From Stereum hirsutum FP-91666 SS1 (lineage: Eukaryota > Basidiomycota > Agaricomycetes > Russulales > Stereaceae): a stretch of DNA of 64,000 nucleotides. The DNA lies in the NCBI RefSeq assembly GCF_000264905.1, contig NW_006763144.1, positions 124,001 through 188,000 of the forward strand, read 5' to 3'. Both the position numbers and the translations under genes were made by a program. Positions 24,498 to 35,982 of the stretch are shown piece by piece; positions within the stretch are counted from its first letter, which is position 1, and each line of letters starts with the position of its first letter. Below the pieces are notes generated by a model. The model was not told the DNA's origin and ran no database searches. It worked only from the letters and a program-made list of their open reading frames with translations.

Positions 24498-25058
24498 CGT
24501 CTGAGATTGTCAAGGAGAATGTGGTGGTAAGAAGAAAGAATTATTTTACGGTTGCCGTTGTCGTCGTCGCTGGTTTTGTTGCCTTGGCTGTGGCGATGAG
24601 GGGGAGATGGGATGGGAGACAGAAAGATGCGAGTGATTGGATGATGGATCCTGCAGAAGTCGCCGGGTGGCGTTCATGATGCAACCTCTCTCGGCCCGGC
24701 CCATTCCCTCGGTATCCTAAATATAGCTTCTTCTTGGCGGAGGGCCGGAGCACTGGCTCAGTGAATCCTGGCCCGGGTGCCACTCAGGCAAGCGACCCCA
24801 AAGCGATCCTTGAGTCTCGACAAAACAATCCAACCACATATTTCATTCCACCCCCCCCACACATAAAGCTGATACAAATTACATGGCAGACTGACCAAAA
24901 AACCCACAGAGAAAACCCGTCCTCCTTCGCGAAACGAAACTCAGGAACGCAATGCCACCGTCCATGGCAATCCCCTCGTCTTCCTCATCTTCCATAACGC
25001 GCACGCCAACCGAATCGGCACAACCACAGCCACCTACGTTGTCCACGGCACCGGGTGC
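24498..25058. other. intergenic spacer
   Basis: This spacer lies upstream of the amidohydrolase-like gene and downstream of the pectate lyase. Nothing recognisable was seen beyond a short C run near 24852. Confidence 0.3.
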
Positions 25059-26518
25059 TCAGAAAGAAAGATTGGCACCAGCAGTACTCGTAACAGAAGC
25101 CTTAACGCTATCCGTCTCAATCAAACTGTAGGTGTACGGAGCAGTCGTAAAGTTACCCTGCGGCGCCGTATCTTCTCCACCGCCAAAGTCATTGTTCACA
25201 GAGACAGCGTTTCCGGAATCGGTCGAATAGAGCGGGTCTTTCGTATCCTCAAAGACGTTGTTCTCGACTAACACCTGAGCGCCTAAATGCGCAGAAATTC
25301 GATGATCGTATGAGTGATTCCCCAGATCTCCGTGTCGGAGGATCGGAAGGAAAGATGTACGTACCATCTCTGGTGTTAATCCCATCATTGTTCGCGTCGA
25401 AATAGTTGTTGAAGATGTGACCATGACCAAACCTCAAAGATGGCGTCCTCGAATTCAAGTTCGTCCACCAATTATTCGCAAGCGTGACGGTGATGGCAAC
25501 GTCCTGTGGTCCGTTATTGTCAGAGTGACCGATGAGGGATGCCTTCCAATGGTCGTGCAATTTCGAGTTGGTGACGGTGACGCCCGTGCAGCCGTGCGTG
25601 ATGTCTAGGAGACCATCGTAGAAGTCCTACGAGAGAAAGGATCGGTAAGTGCCTTGACCGAAATATGTGGAAAGATGGCTATGAGGTCGGAGGCGGTGGT
25701 ATGGTGGGAACGAAAGCCGGTGATACCTTGTCGTGATCCATGTCACTGGACAGGTCAACATGATCGACCCAGACCTGTGATGCTTGCTGAATGCCGATGG
25801 CGTCTCCAGCAGAGGCCAGAACCTAAACAATGTAACCCCGACAACAAGACAGATATCAGTCCAGTTCTTAACAAGAGAGCGGGAGTCATACCTTCGAGAT
25901 CGCAATGTTACGAATTATGACGTTGGACTCTTCCAGGACACGGAGTCCAACGCCCTGTAACACTGATAAAGCGGTTTCAAAGTAAAAGATGAAAAATCAT
26001 ATACTCGGATGCGCAGACATGCACTCACAAGCGCCAGATTCCCCCAAGACGGTCGTGTTCGAACCAACCTTCACAACATCATCACCGGTGATAGTACCTG
26101 CAACGTCGGAGGAGTCCACATCACTAGTAAGCATAGGCACTATGATTCGGAGAAGAGTAGAGACGAAACGAACCAGATATGACGACGACCTTCTTCGCGT
26201 TGCCCGCTACAGCGGATGTGAGTGCATCGAGTGTGGTGACGGTAGTCGTCGCTCCTCCAGATCCACCGGTGGTCCTGTTACAATCACACGCGAGTCAAGC
26301 TATAGTCATGGTGAACGAAACTCCTCGCTTACCCTCCATTGAGAGAGGCATAACCCAGGGTAGCGACATCGTTGACCGAGGCACGCTTGACGAATTGCGG
26401 TTTCGCCTATGGGGATTATCTTCAGACAACATACAAACATCATTGACTGCAGAAGAACACTAACCGCGATGAACTGGAAAGGAGCCAGGAGTACAGCGAG
26501 TGAGAGAAAGCACTTCAT
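25059..26518 (-). CDS. secreted pectate lyase, polysaccharide lyase family 1
   Basis: Cleaves de-esterified pectin by Ca2+-dependent beta-elimination outside the cell. The signal peptide MKCFLSLAVLLAPFQFIA is followed directly by the parallel beta-helix: ASVNDVATLGYASLNGG, VVVISGTITGDDVVKVGSNT, VIIRNIAISK, QVWVDHVDLSSDMDHDK (Ca2+-binding Asp region), FYDGLLDITHG, LHDHWKASLIGHSDNN, NNWWTNLNSRTPSLRFG (with the conserved Arg) and VLVENNVFED. It ends SVTSTAGANLSF. About nine short exons join in frame, giving roughly 320 residues. It is a close paralogue of the gene at 41653-43270 on the opposite strand but lacks that gene's Ser-rich linker. The start is the Met at 26518 that gives a good signal peptide. 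Confidence 0.93.
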
Positions 26519-28289
26519 GATGAGATCCTTCTGTTGTTGTTTGGGAGGATGTGAGCTCTGCGATGCGACTCTGAGGAAGGACAGCACGAACCTTTCGATG
26601 TTTTATAACTCTTGAGAAGACTGACAAAAGATGGGAAGAAAAAACGGGTGCATTTGTTTACTAATGTCGGGAATGGGTCGGAATAAAACGTGAATGGGTG
26701 ATGCCAAGACAGAGGGCTGGATGCGAGATCATCATGAGACTCAGCTGGAAGTGTATGCAGAGAAGTTGTTCGACCGGGTCCGTGTACAGAGAAGTGATGG
26801 ATGGTTGGTGGTGCACCTCGGACTTATGCTTCTCGTTGGTCGTGAGATAGAAGGCGATCTCGACTCGGAATAATAAATATAACGAGAACACGAAGATACT
26901 TATTTATGGACTGTGACCATGGCAAACTTCGTTGTTGACGCTACCTACATAGGTCGAGAGAACGATCGAAAATCAAGGATGGTCGAGTGTCGCTGTGCAG
27001 AACAAATCAGTTCAAAATGACATTCCAGAAATCTCAACGAGCATGACTTACAGCGTGATCCCTCCGGGCCTTCGCCAAGAGCATTCAACCCTCTACTAAA
27101 CCCTCCACAGCTCACAAGGATGTTAGCATCATACCTTGTTTACTATGTGATGAGACTATCCCTCCGAGAAGGTTACCAGTACGCATCGGGTGTACCCGCA
27201 ATTCAAGCGAGCTTGAGGCGTAGCGGGGCGGGCGGTTAGGAGCGGACGAGGTCAAACATTGACGGGCAGGTGCTGGAGAGCCTGACACCAGAGATTTGCA
27301 GAGCTACATATCCTGTGATAGCATGTCGTATACCAGTCGAGCCACCTCCAACGTGATCCCGTTCGAAGGAGTTCGAAGGGCCAGCAGAAAAGAACTCATT
27401 TCGGAGGAATATCGATTCTATATTTCTTAGCAAGTTCTGGAATCCAGCCAGAGTCCTCTGGATACATTTTGATATGCAGTGAGTACAACGAACCATGCAC
27501 AAAGAAAGGGTTGTACACACAAACGGAATCGATGTTGACAGAAGACGACGGTTCTCTTGCAGGTCTTGTTGTCAATGTTGGGGCGCTCGGAGCTTGCCTG
27601 GTTTCAGAAGCGCCGTTTCAACGGAATGTGGCGTCATTGTGGCCCAGCCCAGCGGACCGCCCCTCGTCCAACACGATCACGCCCAACCACTTCGTCTTCG
27701 CACAAGATCTTGCATAACTCATCAAGAATATCCGCAGTAAACCCGGCGGCTGTGGTTTCCATTGATGTTGATTCGAAGTGAATAGATGTCGTGGTCTTGG
27801 ACAAGGAAGTGTGGGCATCATCTGAACCAGCAGAGGCAAATGTAGTGCGCAGCGACGACGAGTCTTTTTTTCGCGGATGTGGCCTGAGGCACGGCGAAGA
27901 CAGGTAGAGCATTCAAACTGTGTGTTGAATGAAGAGGATATAACGGCGATTACGAAAGGAATCGATATTGATATAGCAGAAGTGAGCTTTGTACAATGCC
28001 GCGCATATTGGGCCACACGATCTGTTCACTGGATGGCAGTCAAGAAGATGCAAGTAGACGCATGTTCACCGGAGTTTCTTACCCAATTTCCTTAGTAAAG
28101 ATGATAGAGTATGAGTTAGTACTGTTCAAAGCGAGTTGCGGACTATACAAGGAAAGCATGTATACTGGTAGAAGGAACAGCTCAAATGGTGATCAAGGGG
28201 CTGAAGCAAGGCACTTGAATAAGGAAAGTGTCAGCCAAATTCCCAAGGCTCAGAAAACGCGTGGATTTGGTGGTACCGAAAAACTGAGA
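26519..28289. other. 1.8-kb intergenic region with uncharacterised open stretches
   Basis: No gene is supported. The minus strand has open frames at 27236-27520 (with ERDHVGGGSTGIRHAITGYV) and 27634-27912 (with AGFTADILDELCKILCEDE) that look mildly protein-like. They cannot be joined into one reading frame and may be gene remnants. Confidence 0.3.
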
Positions 28290-29960
28290 TTAAGCACGAC
28301 CCGTGCCTCGTCCTCGTCCTCTTCCTCTTCCCCTCCCTTTTCCTTTGCCAGACGGCCCATCCTGAGCCCGACTCTTCCGTTTTGTTCCTACTGATGGCAA
28401 CTCATCATCCTCATCTTGGATGGCTTCTAGAATCTCCCAAGCAGTCGCAACGACACGATTGTTCATTCGGATATCTTTATGGCGATCGCGTAGTGTGCGG
28501 CGGAAACGGGCAATATATCTTGCGCGGGTGTCGTCGTCGTAATCATCACCGTCAGTGAGATAGAGAAGGACGCCTTATAAGGTTGGATATTCACGAAAGA
28601 AGTATACGATAGAAATGAAATGATATTTGAGTTGGCAACTCGACAAGGGATCAGGGAGAACATCTCTGACGTACCAATGAAGACGAATTCAACAGGCGCT
28701 ACCTTCTTGTTCGGCGACTTGAATGCAATCTGCCCATATTTCACATCCGAGGCAATCTGCAAGAACATCTGCAAGGCATGGTCAATTTTTCTCTTGAATT
28801 CCGGTTCGGGACTGGGTGTATCCCTCAAGAACTTCTCTAACGTCGATGCGGTGGGCTGCGAACGGGTAGCAGGAAGCGCGTGGCAACAAAAGACGAGAAT
28901 AGCGACGTTATAGAAGGTACGAGCTCGGGTTGTTGCAATATCGATATAGTCGACGAGTCCATTTTCGATGGTGACATAGGTCCGATCGAGTCTGAGTACC
29001 CATTCAGACCATTCGGATGGGATGGCTTGGAGTCGTTCTAAGCTATGTGTAAGCGAGCCAGGTAGTATGTACGAAGACATGCGGCGTGAAATTTTACCTG
29101 GGACAGTTAAAGGCATTCCGAGTTGAACTCGTTGGAAGAGCTCACGTTCTCCATCAGTTGTAAGATGGTGAAATTCGACTGTAGAAGAACTCAGTGAGCA
29201 GATCTGGTTTATGCGATATCCAATAACTATGTACCTGCGGTGATGAGCTTATTGTCGAATATTTCCTTCCACTCGTCAGGAATCTCTTTCTTCGAGCCTC
29301 TCTGCGACTTCGTGACTGAATAGAACCAAAGCTTCTTCGTCCGTGGATGTTTATCTGGCAGAAAGACACCGGTCACATGAGGAAACCTAAAATCAATGCT
29401 CTGACAGTATTGACATACAAGGAATCTATGAAAATCGTGGATGATTCAATAATTGTTGTTATTCGCTGCTAACGCTGATACGTACTTGGCCATCCATGAA
29501 CTTCTGAACGCTTGTCAAACGCTGCTTTCCATCCACACATTTTCGAATGACAATACCCGTGTCTGGATCTTCGTAAATGGAGAAGACAACTGGGGGGATG
29601 TAATAGTGATGGAAGAGAGACTGAATAATCTGCGACTGCTTTGCCGCTGGCCACACGACCTCTGCAACAAGACGAAAGTGAACAACATCTCACCAGAGAT
29701 TTGGACAGAAACAAACCTCGCTGATATCCAGGATCAAGATCAATATCTCCCTGATGAATCATGGCTAACAACAAGTTAAGAAAGAATCGCCCATAATGCG
29801 CGTCAGTACATAACTCACTGTGGAGCGTGTCAGTTGAATAGGAAGTTGCCGTGGGTATTTCGAGCTCGTCTTCGACGAAGAATTGGTTTGGATCGAAGTT
29901 GTCTTCAAGAACGTCGTCATCATCATCGAGCTCATCGTATTCCTCTTCTTTGACAGACAT
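28290..29960 (-). CDS. DUF262 (GmrSD/ParB-like) domain protein
   Basis: The start MSVKEEEYDELDDDDD is strongly acidic. The DUF262 core follows: TMIHQGDIDLDPGYQRGEVV, QIIQSLFHHYYIPPVVF and the motif VDGKQRLTSVQKFMDGQ, which corresponds to the DGQQRL nucleotide-binding/nuclease signature of the ParB-like fold. It continues PHVTGVFLPD, VEFHHLTTDGERELFQRVQLG, FVFIGVLLYLTDGDDYDDDT, then a basic tail with alternating Arg-Gly ending GTGRA-stop. It is about 430 residues over seven exons. In bacteria this domain occurs in GmrSD type IV restriction enzymes and other defence proteins. Basidiomycete versions have no established role. The RG tail suggests nucleic-acid binding and nuclear location (inference). 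It diverges from the Tcp11 gene across a 553-bp spacer. Confidence 0.85.
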
Positions 29961-30513
29961 GACCTGTGATTATCAGGAGAAAGTGACACGCGGCAAACGA
30001 TTTAGCTTGGGCACTTCTTTGGGGGGAAACTGAGTGCTTCGAGTTGCGACACTTGTCGGCGGCTGCTACGAGCAAGCTACGAGTGCCGCCTGACAATAGT
30101 CGCGCGCGAGTTCAATGAAACAATTCACGTACCAGACAAAGAGAAAATGTTACTAATAGACCTTATATGTTTCAAGTTTACTTGGAACTCGTTGGCGGAA
30201 GATCTGTCCGATCCGCCAATGAGCTTTCGCAAAAAGTTCCAAGTTTTTACTAACATATAAGCCCTAATGATTTGCACCAACTTGGCACCAACCCTTCACA
30301 ACAGCCGGCGAGCTCGTGCGCAGAACGTGAGTTGAAGTTCGGTGAGGAAGCACGTGGCTGACGATCGGTCAATTTCGGAATTGAGAACTTTTAAAACTCC
30401 GTCAGTTTACTCAGCCGTGCTCGCTCGCCACACCGATCTTTCTACGCCCAAGCACTCTCACCCCAGCCCAGAAAGGCACATTCTGTCCTCTCACGTATAT
30501 CTCTGGATACTGA
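29961..30513. other. divergent promoter region of DUF262 and Tcp11-family genes
   Basis: A 553-bp spacer serving both genes. It contains the 106-bp fold-back element at 30159-30264. Confidence 0.5.
30159..30264. repeat. 106-bp fold-back element flanked by TA
   Basis: The two halves are imperfect reverse complements: CTTATATG and CTTGGAACT arms outside, TTGGCGGA / TCCGCCAA around a 12-base loop inside. It is flanked by TA on both sides. It would form a long hairpin and looks like a tiny Tc1/mariner-type MITE inserted in a shared promoter. Confidence 0.6.
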
Positions 30514-32702
30514 ATGGAACGCGTTATTGAAAAACTGGAAGGACTGAAGCTGCGGCACCCAGCCAACAATACCATCGACGGACTACTTTCTCGTCTTCAA
30601 CGGAGTCCTTCTCCCTCTTGGTCAGCTCTTCAGGATAAATTTGGCTCTCTTGAGCAAGATGGAATTTGGATATCTTCCACGGAGAATACTGCTGCTCTCG
30701 AAGCGTTGAAGAAGGAGCTTGATTCTTCCACCAATACGTTTTCACCGAACGGTCAAAGGGACACTGGCATCGTTCAACCTCCTCCACAGATGTCTCCCCA
30801 TCCTCTCCTTCACTCTCTGTCGAAAGATACTCGCCTTCCGCTGGAACTTTTGGATAGTCTCAATCAGACATACTTTCTGCATCTGCTTGTCAACGATCCT
30901 GAGAAGGTCTTGCCACCTGGCAAGTCTCTCCTCTCTGTGCTATCGAAACCGCATGCACGGGAGAGCAGAGATACGGAACTTCCGACGTTACAAGAGAAGG
31001 TGGAAGAAGTAATACATAAGGCCTTCTGGGATGAGGTATGTCTGCTCGCAGATTTTGGCCATCTCGTTTTTCGGAATTTTCATCAAAGAATCTATACATG
31101 CGGCAGTGTCTGAATTCTGATGACTAAAGCTCCCGAATCATTTACAAACAAGTGTATCTTGCTTGCCTGTTTCTTGGTGTCTGTTGTCGCTAGATGGACG
31201 AATGGCCATAGTCTGGGCTTGCTGTGTCTCAACAGATGATTCTACATCTGTCCCTCATTAGCTACTGGTCACACTTCTCCTCTCTGATCTCTCATCTTCT
31301 ACTTGTCCTATCGATCATCTATCCAACATATACTGACACTCATTTATTCTAGGCACTAGAAGCCGTGTCATCTGCAGAACCTTCCGTTCAACTTCCGCGG
31401 CTGAAGCTTCTATACCATGACCTCCACATCGCCCTCAAGCCCCTTCTCCCATCGAACCATATCGTTCTAATCACCCTGTCCTCTCCACTCTCCCCCACGT
31501 CTTCACCCCTTCTTTCCGCAATCACACACATCCGTGAAATTCTTCTCGCACTCCGGCAACGCTGTGCACCCATCCGCGATTCCGACATGGATGCGCTCCT
31601 CGGCAGGCTAGACGAGTCTTCTTCATCAATAACGTCTTCTACACCACGACTCGTCATCGATACCATCCGGTCTATACTCAAACTCGCGGAAGTCATGAAG
31701 GACGACTTGTCACAGTTTGTGCTGGGGACCATGGGAGAAGGACAACTGAAAGCCGCGATACTTGAACAAGCCATAGATAGGGAACGCGAGATGGTATCGG
31801 AAGTCTGGAAGAGCGAAGAGATCGAGAAGGAATGGAGCACATGGATGAAGGGATCTAGCCAGGACGCAGCTGTGGACGGAGAGGGCCAAGTAGTGAGGAA
31901 GCAATATCTCGAAAGGCTGATGCAGGCACTGCGTGGCCCTACTCCGGTGTTCTGCTCCCTTCCTACCATACCTACCTCGACCCCCACGGACGAGCAGCAA
32001 CAAGAAACATCGAACGAGCCACATAATCCGACACGTTTACCTCCGATATTCTTCTTCTCCATCCCAGATCTTGTCTTCATACAAAACTTTCTTCAAACGA
32101 TCGTCATCACCGCCTGCCTCCGGATTCTTCTGCCACACCAATCTACTGACCCGTCTGGCACCACTTCAACTTTCACCTCACGCGTCATCACTCTTCTTCT
32201 TGCATCCATCGACGCACCATCTGACGATTCCACCAAACTCATCAACTTAGCAGACGAGCTTGTGCGTGCGGCTGGCCCGTTGGGTCCAGAGGAGGAGAAG
32301 AGATTGCGCGATGCTGTGGACAGGACTTTGCGGCTACAAGATCCAGTGTTCTCACTGTTGCAACAACGACTCACACGAGCGATAGTTGATCGTCTCCTCC
32401 ATCGACCACAGACTCGATTGGGAACGAAACGCGGGATAGAGATGCGGACAGGAAGGGATCTGAAGGGAAAGAGGATGCGTGTTGAGACTGGGTCTGCCGT
32501 TGAGAGCTCGAGCAAGGAAGATGACTCTTGGGATGGGGTGGGAGAAGTTGTGAAAGGGTTCGAGGATTTGGAGTTATCGAAGAGAGTGAATGAAGTGACT
32601 GGGAGACTAGGGAAGGTCTTGTTGTGGGTGGATGACGTCTGGGGAGAAGTCGCTGGACAGTTGGGCCTCAATGGGTTGGACAAACGGGTGCATGGACATT
32701 GA
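30514..32702 (+). CDS. Tcp11 (T-complex protein 11 / SOK1) family protein
   Basis: Two exons, 30514-31035 and 31353-32702, separated by a 317-base intron, encode 623 residues. The N-terminus MERVIEKLEGLKLRHPANN leads to a long helical protein. The Tcp11 signature region is LPRLKLLYHDLHIALKPLLP through ITHIREILLALRQRCAPIRDSDMDALL, with the family's CAPxRD motif, then LKAAILEQAIDREREMVSEV. The C-terminus is basic/acidic and ends DKRVHGH. No signal peptide or membrane span is seen. In yeast, SOK1 is a high-copy suppressor of cAMP-dependent kinase loss and in mammals TCP11 acts in sperm, so a cAMP/PKA-linked role is plausible but inferred. Long reverse frames within the gene are shadows. Confidence 0.85.
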
Positions 32703-32928
32703 CTCGGACTATGAGGACCACGTTTCCATTTAAATAAAGCATGAAAGAAACATGTAGCTGACCAGATATATTGTAATAGTACAAACGGTGTAGGCTTCGA
32801 TATATGTACCCATCTCCGTGAAGACCGGCGGACGTCTCAAGGATTCCAAGCGTCTCCCACTGATTTTGGCGAGCCTCATTTGAGCCTCGTCCACCAGCGT
32901 CTCCGCAAATAACTTTGCCCCACCATGA
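32703..32928. other. convergent 3' spacer, with possible out-of-frame extension of the next gene
   Basis: On the minus strand this stretch reads DDHGGAKLFAETLVDEAQ and onward in a frame one base away from the upstream gene. See the frameshift finding. Confidence 0.35.
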
Positions 32929-33468
32929 TCATCGGTAAACGCTCAAGGCCTCGAAACTTGCCGCCACTGCCTCCCTCCGCTTTGTTGACTTCTTCTGTGC
33001 GCCCGTCGAGCTTGAGTTTGAAGGGTCCTGTCCGCTTTCCGTAGAGGATGACGAGGACTTCGTGACGATGGATGGCGCAGGAGACACTTTCGATGTCTCT
33101 CCCCCATTGCCTTGAGACGAGTCATGTTACCGATGGGACATAGCAAGGAGAAGGGAGCAGACCGACCATCGTTGTCTGTTTTCTTATTGAACTGAGGTGA
33201 GCTTTTCTGCTCTGGATGGTCATCACTAGTTCCCGGTATCAACTTCGAGACACTCTTGTCTTTATCTGGTTGCGTTGAAGTTGAACCTGTGGGGTCTATA
33301 TCTATGAAAGAGTACGTGGTATTAGAGTTGGCAATTCCATTGCGAGCTTCGGGCGACGCACCTCGATTCTTCTTGAACGGAAAAAGCTTCTGAAACTTCC
33401 CGCGAGAAGAACTTGAGTGCGGTAGCAAGGAGATGGTGGACGAGGATGGTGACGAGGACGGTGACATC
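32929..33468 (-). CDS. small Ser-rich hypothetical protein, possibly frameshifted at its 3' end
   Basis: Not recognised. The start MSPSSSPSSSTISLLPHSS leads to a basic patch RGKFQKLFPFKKNR. An intron with a GTGCGT donor is followed by DIDPTGSTSTQPDKDKSV. A second intron joins to NGGETSKVSPAPSIVTKSS, and the frame ends REAVAASFEALSVYR-stop at 32929. It is about 140 residues. Immediately downstream, one base out of frame, the sequence continues as a plausible amphipathic helix (GAKLFAETLVDEAQMRLAKI). The real protein may therefore be longer, with a one-base insertion near 32933 in this assembly. It is convergent with the Tcp11 gene. Confidence 0.5.
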
Positions 33469-34490
33469 GTGTGGCGTTGTGAGGGAATGCGGCGGGCGGC
33501 GTTGCGGGGAACAAGGTGGGGAGAGCGCGGATGGTGCAAAATAAACAGCAAGCTGTAGCAGAGGCAGAACGGAGACCTGATTTTTAGGTCTGGTTGAAGT
33601 GCTTAACGAGTTGCTCTTACTGTGGCCCATCCTCGCAGGTATATGTACCGTGCTGCTGTGAGTCATTCGTTGACGAGTCATGTCAGCGCAGTGGATGACG
33701 GATGTTTCCAAATCCCATTAATATTGACTCCTTGGCGTAGATACTTTCATATGCCGTCAAGCCCGATGGATTGCAACGGTCTTCCTACAATATTCTGACA
33801 GCCAAAGGGCAGGCTCAGGCTCACCATCGGTACCGATGGTGACGATACATAGCGTGCGCTGTGGGTATATGCTCACTCATAAGTTACCTACATGCATAAA
33901 ATAAACTGTGAGGGTACTACAAGTAGCACTGTAACGTTTGAGGTACTTACTTCTGGTGAGAGGGACTGACCACACACGTGTCCGTGCACTGTCGGTTCGA
34001 GTCACTTCGATGACGGATGGTTGGAGAAAAGTGGCATGATTGGACAACACCAACGCCGATCGGACCTTGATTTGAGGTATTCAAGATGCTGCGCTTAATC
34101 AAAGGCGAAAGTCAGCGCTTAATAGGTCGAGACTTACCGTCATAACTACTGTCACGGTACAGGTCCGATTTAGATAGCGGGTGGGCTGGACGGCCTTGCT
34201 CTCCCAAAGGAGCTACGTTGTCGTTCAATGCTCTTTTCTGCTCAAAGATGTCGAAGAATAATTACTGAGCAACCGCCCTTAGGCTAGAGCCCTTGAAGGG
34301 CATTTGATGCCTACATATATTGTACAGAGCGCGTACAGAGCCTACGCTGACTTGGAGGACGAAGCAAGTGAAACAAATGCTACCATAGAAGGCAAGTCCT
34401 TTGGAGTTTGATGCTTTGTGTGTTTACGGCGCAGCGGGCTCCGCATTGCGGGAAGCACCAGTAGTGACGACGTCCATGATGTAACAACAA
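33469..34490. other. 1-kb intergenic region
   Basis: No gene is supported. A perfect 20-bp palindrome CACCATCGGTACCGATGGTG lies at 33822-33841. Confidence 0.35.
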
Positions 34491-35982
34491 TCAAAGTTCA
34501 CACACAGCAAGCTGCGGGCTCGACAGACCTAGATGAAGACGTGTTCCCTAAGCTCAGTATGGTCATGAAAATAAGTAGTATCACACCTGTCATGTAAAGC
34601 AGCTTGCGCTTAGTATCGTAGGCGGCAGAAGTAGAGCCTGCGGCGATGGTCCCATTGTCTTCGAAAACCTGCGATACAGGGTCAGGACTTGCGGTGTCTT
34701 ACGTGGCACCAAGATACAGACGAAATCTGACGGACCTTATCGATTTTGAACTTCTCACCAAAGAACGCACTCCGTCCAGTGTTCAACGTCATTCTGAACG
34801 CACTTGACGGAGCCGGATTACTTCCACAACTCTGTACATGATCCACGTATGCGAGTGAGCTGGGGAAGCCGGCCACCCACAAAGCGCCATTTTCGTCGAT
34901 AGCGACGTTATCCATGATACGATCTTCAAAGCGGTGAAGTTAGCGGGTAAGCGAAGCTTCTTCGAGATGGTGGTACGCACCGGTCGCCAATACATCGGTC
35001 ACTACAAGTGAATGATCTGCTTGACTTTCGAGGACGCGAAGCTCAGCAACGGTGCTGCTTGCCACGTATACGGTACCGTTCTGCGAGCGCGCAATGCCGT
35101 TGCTGCCCGGAAGCTTTGAGATAGAGAGTTTACAGCCTTCGTTGAGATGGCAGTAGCCAACCGACGAGCTTGAGAACCCGTAAGGCTCAAGCTTTCGGTC
35201 CTATGAGAACAAAGTGGCTGTTAGTAGTGCAGATACAGATATCATGAAGATCAGGAAGAATGTCACTGACAAAGCCAGTCTTGCTGCCATGATCGTTGGT
35301 GAAGTAGAAGCTCTTTCCATCTGGTAAGCCAGCAACATCGTTCGGGGTGATTATAGCGGGGCTCTCCACGGTAGCAAAATGCTTTAAGACGGTTCCACCG
35401 AGTGTCGTCTCGAAAATTTCGATGACGGAGTCAGCTCCAACCTGATCTGCTTTCCCGGAGAGCGGACGACGGTGGTTTATGGCCTATACGAAGAGCTCGG
35501 CTGGATTAGTGGGCGAAGAAACGACGTCGAAGCCATGAACAGAAATCCCTCGGGGGTCTTCGAAACCGGAGATGTCGAGGTGCGTGATGGTAGAAGTAGA
35601 TGGGTCGTATGTGGCAAAATAATCCGGAGGTTGGTCGGGTAACATGGTGGCGTTGAGTAAACCCATGGCAGGAGTCCAGTGTTTTCGGGATAAAAGTGAT
35701 GAGCCAGCGAGATAGACAATTCCTGATGGGTGATGGAGAACGATCTCTGGTAAAGATCCTCTGTATCAGTGCTGCTATACTAGTGAGATGCACCATGGAG
35801 GACAGAGCTATACTTTCACAGCCTGCAAGCTCAGGGATCCCCAGACATCTTTCGTTATTCAGAGGTTCTATGACTCTTCCAATGATTCCATGGTCAGAGA
35901 AGACCTTCTTCAGGCGAACTTGGTAGAGTCCTCCAAAGAGAGCGGCGAGTACAACCAGAACCGAAAGCCAGGCCTTGGCCAT
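34491..35982 (-). CDS. paraoxonase/arylesterase-like Ca2+-dependent lactonase
   Basis: A six-bladed beta-propeller hydrolase of the PON/SMP-30 superfamily. The N-terminal MAKAWLSVLVVLAALFGGLY is an uncleaved-looking hydrophobic anchor, as in PON1. Family segments follow in order: CEKIVLHHPSGIVYLAGSS, DISGFEDPRGISVHGFDVV, LFVYAINHRRP, TPNDVAGLPDGKSFYFTNDH (Ca2+-ligand region), GSNGIARSQNGTVYVASST, DNVAIDENGALWVAGFPSS and TSAAYDTKRKLLYMTG. The last intron splices to LSSPQLAVCEL-stop at 34491. About seven exons give roughly 410 residues, slightly longer than PON1. Lactone or aryl-ester hydrolysis is expected on the lumenal or outer membrane face; the substrate is unknown. The start is chosen for the hydrophobic anchor; upstream in-frame sequence is GC-rich and uninformative. 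Confidence 0.88.

Noticed and set aside
31388..32683. Long minus-strand frames of 196-230 residues
   Set aside because: They are antisense shadows of the Tcp11-family second exon.
33822..33841. Perfect 20-bp palindrome CACCATCGGTACCGATGGTG
   Set aside because: It is isolated, with no second copy in the window and no nearby gene start. Kept only as a note.
33994..34003. GGTTCGAGTC, like a tRNA B box
   Set aside because: No A box or acceptor stem pairs upstream.
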